A DNA stretch of 45,379 nucleotides from the NCBI GenBank assembly GCA_023404955.1, contig JAEXZY010000157.1, positions 1 through 45,379 on the forward strand. The letters run 5' to 3'. Shown piece after piece: positions 40,072 to 45,379 of this stretch. Source of the DNA: Actinomycetes bacterium. GTDB lineage: Bacteria > Actinomycetota > Actinomycetes > Mycobacteriales > Mycobacteriaceae. How positions within the stretch are numbered: the first letter of the stretch is position 1; the number at the start of each line of letters is the position of its first letter. The notes below the pieces were generated by a model that was given only the letters and a program-made list of their open reading frames with translations, did not search any database and was not told the DNA's origin. The translations under genes were made by a program, and so were the position numbers.

Positions 40072-40649
40072 GGCACGAACTCCACGTTGGCGACCTTGGC
40101 CTCGTCCCCGACCTTCTCCACCGCGATGCGCATTCGCCAGGCCCGCGGCTGTTGCTCCTGCCCACCGGCATTGGACGTCTTCACAGTGACCGCGACCAGC
40201 ACCCGCGCCTCGGTGTCGGTCGAAGACTCGAGACCTGCCTCGGCGACGGTGCCCGCGGACGTCGACTTGGCCTGCTTGACGACGTCGATGAACGGCTGCG
40301 AGCGCTGCTGGTAATCGTCGTAGAACGTGCCCGTCGCCGAGTCGAGGACGCGCTGCACGTCCGCATCGGCGTGCTCCCAGTCGATCGTGGTCAAGTTCAG
40401 CGCGCCCTGTCGGGCCACTTGCAGGAACAGCTCACGGTCCTGCTGTGCCCCGTGCGATTCGACTGTGCGGTAGCCCAGCCAGCTGGTCAACCCGCCCAGT
40501 GCCAGCACGGTGACCAGACCCGCGATCAGCGCCAGCGTCACGTGGGACCGCGGCGCGCGGGTGTCGTCGTCGGTGTCGGTGACCGCGGCAGCAGTGGACA
40601 CCGGGGGCTGGGGGGTCGATTCCCCGTCGGGGGCAGCATCGTCTGCCAT
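40068..40649 (-). CDS. Mce-associated membrane protein (first of an orphan pair)
   Basis: 193 residues from ATG at 40649 with AAGGAG upstream. The acidic Pro/Thr-rich cytoplasmic N-terminus (about 40), a membrane helix (VTLALIAGLVTVLALGGLTSWLGY in outline) and the periplasmic domain with LFLQVARQGALNLTTIDWEHADADVQRVL and GTFYDDYQQRSQPF follow the Mam pattern closely. Paired Mam genes usually end mce operons; here they stand alone between an SDR and a TetR gene. Such orphan pairs in M. tuberculosis (Rv0199/Rv0200, Rv1362c/Rv1363c) are similar in layout. Confidence 0.88.
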   Translation of the reverse strand: MADDAAPDGESTPQPPVSTAAAVTDTDDDTRAPRSHVTLALIAGLVTVLALGGLTSWLGYRTVESHGAQQDRELFLQVARQGALNLTTIDWEHADADVQRVLDSATGTFYDDYQQRSQPFIDVVKQAKSTSAGTVAEAGLESSTDTEARVLVAVTVKTSNAGGQEQQPRAWRMRIAVEKVGDEAKVANVEFVP

Positions 40650-40756
40650 GTCGCTCCTTCGCGGCACTGTGGGTCACGCTGGACGGTGGAGACGCACGTC
40701 CGTCCGGACCAAGGTACGTGCCGGGCACCGGTTCCTATCCGGCGGTGAGAACTTCC

Positions 40757-41362
40757 TCAGCCATTCGACAGGGCACCGACCGCACGCAGCGCGAAGTCGA
40801 GCAGCCGGGACTCGGCTTGTTTGACCGCCTGCACGTCCTCGGGCGCGACACTGGACATCACCCGGCTCACCAGTGCGCTGATCGCGACGGCATCGTGGTC
40901 GGGATCGGCCAGCGGGAACGCACCGGCGTCGCGCCCCCGGCGCAGAATGTCGACGAGGGAGCGCTCCCTGCTCGCGTGCGAGCGTTCTCGCATGTCCCGG
41001 TAGCCGGCCGCGGAGCGGACCTCTTCGGAGTCGATCACCGCCATCTGCATCCGCTGGCGCGGATCGACCATGAGATCGAAGATCTCTCCGATCCAGGCCG
41101 CCAATTGGTCAGCGGGGCTGCCGAATTCGGCAGCAGACACCCTGTCGACCCGAGCCGCGATCTCGTCGGCGCCCTGCTGCAACAGGGCCAGGAGGAGATC
41201 GTCCTTCGACCGGAAGTGGCGGTAGAACGCGCGGCTGGACACACCGGCGGTGCGCAGGATCGCCGACATCTTGACCGGCTGCCGGTGCGGATCGGCCAGG
41301 CAGCGGTATGCGGCCTCGATGATGCGCGCCCGCTCGTCGTCGGAACCGGCAACAATTTGCAC
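40757..41362 (-). CDS. TetR-family regulator
   Basis: 201 residues from GTG at 41362. HTH helices at ARIIEAAYRCLAD, KMSAILRTAGVSSRAFYRHFRSKDDLLLALL (in outline) and a ligand domain with TetR_C features (DMRERSHASRERSLVDILRRGRDAGAF). The -10 element TATATT (41375-41370, minus strand) ends seven bases before the GTG, an unusually clear leaderless promoter. It is divergent from the alpha/beta hydrolase gene (105-bp gap), its likely target. Ligand unknown. Confidence 0.88.
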   Translation of the reverse strand: MQIVAGSDDERARIIEAAYRCLADPHRQPVKMSAILRTAGVSSRAFYRHFRSKDDLLLALLQQGADEIAARVDRVSAAEFGSPADQLAAWIGEIFDLMVDPRQRMQMAVIDSEEVRSAAGYRDMRERSHASRERSLVDILRRGRDAGAFPLADPDHDAVAISALVSRVMSSVAPEDVQAVKQAESRLLDFALRAVGALSNG

Positions 41363-41369
41363 AACCGAA

Positions 41370-41375
41370 AATATA
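41370..41375 (-). promoter_or_regulatory. -10 element of the TetR gene (leaderless)
   Basis: TATATT on the minus strand, one base from TATAAT, ends seven bases before GTG at 41362. The surrounding AT-rich patch stands out in this GC-rich region. Confidence 0.65.
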
Positions 41376-41467
41376 GAGCGAGCACTGCCTGCCGGGAGCC
41401 GGGAACGGCGGAACTGACGCGCTGGGTAACGTCAGGCCTTCGGGGAATCGGCGAGAGGACGCGGACG

Positions 41468-42337
41468 ATGAGCAGCAGCGAGGCGACGATCGCGACCTTC
41501 ACCGGCGCCGACGGCCTGCGATTGGTCGCCGACGAGTGGAACCGCCCAGCCGGCCCTGACGACGGTGACACCGCTCGTCCGTCGGTGCTGATGCTGCACG
41601 GCGGTGGGCAGAACCGCTGGTCATGGAAGAAGACAGGGCAGGTGCTGGCCGACCGGGGGCTGCACGTGGTGGCGCTGGACAGCCGCGGTCACGGCGACAG
41701 CGACCGCTCCCCCGATGCCCGGTACAGCATCGAGGCGCTGTCGGCCGACGCCGAGCACGTCCTCGACCAGATCGGGCGCCCGACCGTGCTGATCGGCGCC
41801 AGCATGGGCGGCCTGACCGGAATCCAGACGGCGCGCGACGCCGGCCCGGAGCGCGTCACCGGTCTGGTGCTCGTCGACGTGGTGCCGCGCTACGAGAAGG
41901 ACGGCAGCGCGCGGATCCGTGACTTCATGTTCAGCCACGTGCACGGCTTCGAGACCCTCGAGGACGCCGCCGACGCGGTCGCCGCATACCTGCCGCACCG
42001 ACCACGGCCGCAGAGCCCCGAGGGGCTGAAGAAGAACCTCCGGCAGCGCAACGGACGCTGGTTCTGGCATTGGGACCCGGCCTTTCTCACCGCACCCAAA
42101 GACGATCCCTTTCTGCGGGTCGAGCAGCTCGAACAGGCCGCCGTCGAGTTGACGATCCCAATCCTGCTGATCCGCGGCAAGCTGTCGGACGTGGTCAGTG
42201 AAGAGGCCGTCGACGACTTCCTGGCCAAAGTGCCGAACGCCGAGTTCGTCGAACTCGCCGGGGCGGGGCACACCGCCGCCGGCGACGACAACGACGCCTT
42301 CTCCGACGCCGTCGCGTCCTTCGTGCTGAGGCCCTGA
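41468..42337 (+). CDS. Alpha/beta hydrolase
   Basis: 289 residues from ATG at 41468; GAGAGGA lies upstream. LMLHGGGQNRWSWKKTG provides the oxyanion segment, VVALDSRGHGDSDRS follows, GASMGGLTG holds the nucleophilic Ser, LLIRGKLSDVV precedes the acid, and AGAGHTAAGDDND contains the catalytic His. The order matches haloperoxidase/esterase-like hydrolases with a helical lid (about 150-215, FWHWDPAFL). A soluble esterase or C-C hydrolase is expected. It is probably under the divergent TetR. The open frame upstream of the ATG lacks family features. Confidence 0.92.
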   Translation: MSSSEATIATFTGADGLRLVADEWNRPAGPDDGDTARPSVLMLHGGGQNRWSWKKTGQVLADRGLHVVALDSRGHGDSDRSPDARYSIEALSADAEHVLDQIGRPTVLIGASMGGLTGIQTARDAGPERVTGLVLVDVVPRYEKDGSARIRDFMFSHVHGFETLEDAADAVAAYLPHRPRPQSPEGLKKNLRQRNGRWFWHWDPAFLTAPKDDPFLRVEQLEQAAVELTIPILLIRGKLSDVVSEEAVDDFLAKVPNAEFVELAGAGHTAAGDDNDAFSDAVASFVLRP

Positions 42338-42356
42338 GCCTCACTCACTCACCGAG

Positions 42357-43295
42357 TCACACCAGCAGCGGTACACCCGCCACCGGGTCGGCGGTCAGAA
42401 TTTCGAACATCGCTGCGACACTGGTCAATTCGGTACGGGGCACCGCGGTGCCCGCCACCTGGAGTCGGCAGGTGGCCACTGCGGAGTTGTAGCAGTACTT
42501 CTCGGCGCCCCCGGTGTCGGTGTACGTCAGCCCGATCACGTCGTCGGTCGCCGCGACGATCTCGCCCTCGATCGTCTGCTCCCCCACCCGCGTTCCGAAG
42601 CTCCAGACGAACGGCTGATACCGCCCGTGCGTCTGCAGGCTCCCGAGAACGGTGCGCACCGCGAACTCCATGCCGGCGTGGCGCAGCACCAGAAGGGTGA
42701 CGGCAGGAAGCAGCACCCGCCCCACCGCGGCACGTGCTGTGACGATCTCCAGCGTCGTGTCGGGTGCGTCGTCGAACGCGCACACCTGCCCGTACGCGTA
42801 GGCAGCGGTGTGCCGGCTGCCCCAGTTGTGATTCACGCTGCCCACCCACCCGTCCACGGCGACGGTCAGACCGTCGATCTCGAGGCGGCCGTCCATCTCC
42901 GCCCGGGGGTGCCGCACCACCGTCTTGGCGGGTGGAAACCGTGCCTGATAGGCCCGATCCGACAGCACCCGCACCGCGGGCTCCCCACCCGGCCGGATCG
43001 CCAGATCCCATCGAGCGCGGCCGACAAGGTCACCGGCCGCGGTGGTGTCGGTCAGAGTGCTCGGTCCGATCTGCGCGGACCACGGCACGTCCTCGAAGAT
43101 CGCGGAGTCGATCGGGAAGGACTGCCGCAGTGCCCGATGTCCGGCGGGATCGAACACCATCACCCACACGTCGGCGCTCGCAGCGCCCGCCGACGACCGC
43201 AGCAGCGTCTCGCGCAGCCAGACCGCGCGGGCGCCGTCATCGCTGTTGGCGCGCAGCCAGCGACTCTCGTAGCAGGGGGCCTGTGCACATTTCAC
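42357..43295 (-). CDS. AttH/CrtC-like lipocalin-fold protein, hypothetical
   Basis: 312 residues from GTG at 43295 (in-frame TTG slightly upstream is possible). It begins with a Cys-rich KCAQAPCYESRWLRAN, continues with AVWLRETLLR and VWVMVFDP, and has VDGWVGSVNHNWGSRHTAAYAYGQV, the N-H-N-W-G segment I associate with AttH/hydroxyneurosporene synthase-like proteins built of two lipocalin barrels. I see no signal peptide. A lipid-binding or lipid-modifying role is inference. Its start lies 25 bp from the divergent cyclase gene, so the two may be controlled together. Confidence 0.65.
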   Translation of the reverse strand: MKCAQAPCYESRWLRANSDDGARAVWLRETLLRSSAGAASADVWVMVFDPAGHRALRQSFPIDSAIFEDVPWSAQIGPSTLTDTTAAGDLVGRARWDLAIRPGGEPAVRVLSDRAYQARFPPAKTVVRHPRAEMDGRLEIDGLTVAVDGWVGSVNHNWGSRHTAAYAYGQVCAFDDAPDTTLEIVTARAAVGRVLLPAVTLLVLRHAGMEFAVRTVLGSLQTHGRYQPFVWSFGTRVGEQTIEGEIVAATDDVIGLTYTDTGGAEKYCYNSAVATCRLQVAGTAVPRTELTSVAAMFEILTADPVAGVPLLV

Positions 43296-43320
43296 GCACT
43301 CAGCATCCAATACTGGACCG

Positions 43321-44115
43321 GTGACCGGAATGCAGATCGTCGCCGTCGCCCTGGCCGTGGTCGCGATCGGGGAGGCGATCGCGATCGGCGTGCTGTGGCG
43401 ACGCGTGCGCGCCGCCGAAGCCGAGGCCGACGAGCTGCGGGGCCGCCTCGACACCCGGCAGCTGCTGGTGTCGGGCGGGACACGGGCGGTCAAGACGGTG
43501 TGGCAGACGGCCAACATCCTGCGCCGGGACGGTCTGGGTGCGGCGGTCCGCTCCTCCATCGAAGATCTGGCGGACTGGGCCGAGGTGGAACGGCCCGACC
43601 TCGCCCGGCTGTCCCGCAACGGACGGCTCGCGATCATGTTCTCCGACATCGAGGAGTCGACCGCACTCAACGAGCGCATCGGCGACCGGGCGTTCGTGCG
43701 GTTGATCGGCAGGCACGACCGGGCGGTGCGCCGGCACGTCGAGCATCACGACGGCCACGTCGTGAAAAGCCAGGGCGACGGTTTCATGGTCGCGTTCGCT
43801 CGTCCCGAGCAGGCGGTTCGCTGCGCACTCGACATCCAGAACGCACTGGTGAAGCGCCGCAATGGTATTCGGGTCCGGATCGGCATCCACACGGGAAAGT
43901 CGGTGCTGCGCGGGGACGACGTGTTCGGCCGTAACGTGGCGATGGCGGCGCGCGTCGCGGCGCGAGCGGACGGCGGTCAGATCCTGGTCAGCGCGGCGGT
44001 GCGCGATGCGATCGATGACCGCGACGACTGCGACGACCTGGTGGTCGAACCATGCTGCGACACCGAGTTGAAGGGCTTCTCGGGCACCCACACCCTGTAC
44101 GAAGTCACCGCCTGA
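43321..44115 (+). CDS. Membrane-anchored class III adenylate/guanylate cyclase
   Basis: 264 residues from GTG at 43321 (ATG 43330 also fits). One N-terminal helix (MQIVAVALAVVAIGEAIAIGVLW in outline), an Arg/Glu-rich linker of about 70 residues that may be coiled coil, then the catalytic domain. Metal-binding Asp residues lie in FSDIEEST and QGDGFMVAF, the base-selecting Lys in VVKSQGD and Asp in GDDVFGRN, and the transition-state Asn and Arg in NVAMAARV. All six canonical residues appear intact, with the Lys/Asp pair of adenylate cyclases. It forms active sites as a homodimer. No HAMP or sensor domain is seen. Confidence 0.92.
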   Translation: MTGMQIVAVALAVVAIGEAIAIGVLWRRVRAAEAEADELRGRLDTRQLLVSGGTRAVKTVWQTANILRRDGLGAAVRSSIEDLADWAEVERPDLARLSRNGRLAIMFSDIEESTALNERIGDRAFVRLIGRHDRAVRRHVEHHDGHVVKSQGDGFMVAFARPEQAVRCALDIQNALVKRRNGIRVRIGIHTGKSVLRGDDVFGRNVAMAARVAARADGGQILVSAAVRDAIDDRDDCDDLVVEPCCDTELKGFSGTHTLYEVTA

Positions 44116-44275
44116 CGTCGGATTGCTGCGCCTGCGCCAGGCGCTGATGCAGGCGGCTGCGAATGTCCTCCGGCGTGTAAGAGTTTCGCCGCCGCTGATC
44201 CCGAGCGACCAGCACGCCGCCGGCGACCACACCGGCCGCGCCCGCCAACCCGACCCACTTCCAGATTCCCCGCAT
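44105..44275 (-). CDS. Small single-helix membrane protein
   Basis: 56 residues from ATG at 44275: MRGIWKWVGLAGAAGVVAG with one membrane helix, then a basic stretch ARDQRRRNSYTPEDIRSRLHQRLAQ. Positive charges after the helix place the C-terminus in the cytoplasm. The YTPEDIRSRLHQRL segment could be an amphipathic helix. It overlaps the 3' end of the cyclase gene by 11 bases in the convergent direction. I recall similar short mycobacterial proteins but no function. Confidence 0.7.
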   Translation of the reverse strand: MRGIWKWVGLAGAAGVVAGGVLVARDQRRRNSYTPEDIRSRLHQRLAQAQQSDVRR

Positions 44276-44302
44276 GCCGGTCAGTCTGCCTAAGCTGCGG
44301 GC

Positions 44303-44995
44303 ATGAATCCAAGCACGGTGTCTCTCGAACGCGCGCTGGAGGAAACGCGCACCGGCGACATCTGGTTGTTCCGTGGCCACTCCGGACCCGACCGGGCGAT
44401 CCAGTCGATGACGAACAGTCCGGTCAACCACGTCGGGATGACCGTCGCGCTCGAGGATCTGCCGCCGCTGATCTGGCACGCCGAGCTCGGCGACAAGCTG
44501 CTCGATCTGTGGACCGGAACCCACCACCGCGGCGTGCAACTCAACGATCTCCGGGCAGCGGTGCAGCGTTGGACGGACATCTATGGTCAGCGCTGCTGGC
44601 TGCGTCAGCTCACACCACAGGCCGATCGGGAGCAGGAGGACCGCATGCTGACCGTGATCGCACGCATGGACGGCACTCCGTTTCCTTCCACAGCGCGCCT
44701 CACCGGGCGCTGGTTGCGCGGCCGGATTCCCACGGTCAGCGACTTCACGCGCGGAATTCCGCTGGTGCACAGGGCTGTTCGTCGGGCAGCCGACAAGCGC
44801 AAGGCGGAGCGAACGCAGATGGGCCTGGAGACCGCCTACTGCGCGGAGACCGTGGCGATCACCTATGAGGAGATGGGCCTGCTCGTCACCGAGAAGCATG
44901 CGAACTGGTTCGATCCCGGATCGTTCTGGAGTGGCGACGATCTGCCGTTGGCCGACGGCTATCGCCTCGGCGCTGAAATCGCCGTGCAGCCCTGA
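44303..44995 (+). CDS. Permuted papain-like (NlpC/P60 superfamily) protein
   Basis: 230 residues from ATG at 44303, with TAAGCT (44291-44296) six bases upstream, so probably leaderless. GDIWLFRGHSGPDRAIQ and SPVNHVGM give the His-containing strand first, and ETAYCAETVAITYEEMG gives the Cys helix later. This is the circularly permuted order of the YiiX/YebB and LRAT-like branch of NlpC/P60 proteins, which are amidases, thioesterases or acyltransferases on lipids or peptides. No signal peptide is seen, so it acts in the cytoplasm. The target is unknown. Confidence 0.78.
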   Translation: MNPSTVSLERALEETRTGDIWLFRGHSGPDRAIQSMTNSPVNHVGMTVALEDLPPLIWHAELGDKLLDLWTGTHHRGVQLNDLRAAVQRWTDIYGQRCWLRQLTPQADREQEDRMLTVIARMDGTPFPSTARLTGRWLRGRIPTVSDFTRGIPLVHRAVRRAADKRKAERTQMGLETAYCAETVAITYEEMGLLVTEKHANWFDPGSFWSGDDLPLADGYRLGAEIAVQP

Positions 44996-45088
44996 AACCG
45001 GCGGGAAACGCCGACGCGGCTACCGGCCTTCGCGCACCCGCGATGCTTTGCTGTTCGCAAGACATCACGAGACAAGGAAGCGTCAGGC

Positions 45089-45379
45089 ATGACCGTCACC
45101 GAGCACGCCCCCGCCCCAGACGCCCACGCCAAGCCGCGTTCGCGCGGTCGGGCCTTGTCCATCGTCGTCGCCTCGCTCGGCACGCTGGCCATCATCGTCG
45201 CGCTGGTCGCCTCGCGAGGCCCCGCGACGCAGGAGGTGCAATCGATTCCCGCGCAGCCGAATCCGGTGTCCGCGTGGGTGGCCGGGCCCGGGAAACCCTC
45301 GCCACTGCCATCGGTGCGGCCGGCCCTCGTGGCGCCGGCCGCCCCGGCCGGTCCCGCCGCACCCGTGGCGCCCGCCCCG
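45089..45379 (+). CDS. Membrane-anchored Ala/Pro-rich protein, N-terminal part
   Basis: 97 codons from ATG at 45089 remain open to the contig end. A basic cytoplasmic tail (AHAKPRSRGR) and one membrane helix (ALSIVVASLGTLAIIVALVA) are followed by an extracytoplasmic Pro/Ala/Val-rich stretch ending in repeated AP units. The rest, including any folded domain, is missing. AAGGAAG lies 10-16 bases before the ATG. It could be a wall-spanning stalk or a lipoprotein-like anchor; I do not recognise the family. Low-complexity GC-rich sequence probably caused the assembly to stop here. Confidence 0.65.
   Translation, partial: MTVTEHAPAPDAHAKPRSRGRALSIVVASLGTLAIIVALVASRGPATQEVQSIPAQPNPVSAWVAGPGKPSPLPSVRPALVAPAAPAGPAAPVAPAP

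Noticed and set aside
40718..41467. In-frame upstream extension of the alpha/beta hydrolase
   Set aside because: It lies antisense to the TetR gene; family similarity starts only at the ATG at 41468, which also has a ribosome-binding site.

Overview
The window is high-GC actinobacterial chromosome, and the gene content points to a mycobacterium, most likely a rapid-growing Mycolicibacterium-type species. Marker families include MmpL, Mce-associated membrane proteins, DUF3556, DUF5302, alpha-methylacyl-CoA racemase and several beta-oxidation enzymes. The first half follows, in inverted orientation, the order I recall for M. tuberculosis Rv1140-Rv1157c: CPBP protease, enoyl-CoA hydratase, mcr, SDR, mmpL13, methyltransferase, sirtuin, GntR regulator, O-methyltransferase, Rv1155-like, Rv1156-like and Rv1157c-like. 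These assignments come from remembered protein sequences, not from a search. Bases 1-42 are not genomic: they read as a degraded Nextera i7 index plus transposase adapter, so the window is probably a whole contig beginning at 43. Its far end also stops inside an open Ala/Pro-rich gene.

Layout. 44-2169: end of a secreted Ala/Pro-rich gene, a long hairpin, a 48-residue DUF1059 protein, a resolvase-like protein lacking catalytic residues, a HhH-GPD protein and a DUF2795 protein. 2166-11760: a block lying between the Rv1156-like and Rv1155-like genes. It holds a pyruvate-oxidase-like ThDP enzyme divergent from a LytS/LytTR two-component system, two small-membrane-protein/sodium-solute-symporter pairs, an MFS exporter and DUF5302. 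The simplest reading is a sensing, uptake and oxidation module for a short monocarboxylate such as acetate or pyruvate. 11775-22233: the conserved mycobacterial run from the Rv1155-like gene to the enoyl-CoA hydratase. It includes an intact mmpL13 divergent from doxX across a 23-bp palindrome, and an mcr-SDR-nitronate-monooxygenase-like operon.

22314-27897: MFS transporter, CPBP protease, NAD(P)-binding epimerase-like protein, gamma-carbonic-anhydrase-like protein, SDR and a secreted fasciclin protein. 27960-33406: a catabolic cluster (acyl-CoA dehydrogenase, enoyl-CoA hydratase, thiolase, CoA-transferase) facing a FadR-type GntR regulator; the thiolase promoter carries an inverted repeat, part of which recurs next to the regulator. 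33408-40649: DUF3556 membrane protein, a carotenoid oxygenase divergent from a TetR regulator over an ATAAC/GTTAT operator array, a WS/DGAT-like acyltransferase divergent from an SDR, and an orphan pair of Mce-associated proteins. 40757-45379: TetR regulator, alpha/beta hydrolase, AttH/CrtC-like protein, a membrane-anchored class III cyclase, a 56-residue membrane protein, a permuted papain-like protein and a truncated membrane protein.

Two themes run through the window. At least eleven start codons sit 6-7 nt after a TANNNT -10 hexamer, the layout of leaderless mycobacterial genes. Convergent neighbours are packed tightly: four pairs overlap by exactly four bases at the stops, and one pair shares an 18-bp palindrome over both stops. 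I saw no tRNA, rRNA, CRISPR array, insertion sequence or origin. No stretch over 300 bases lacks a gene.
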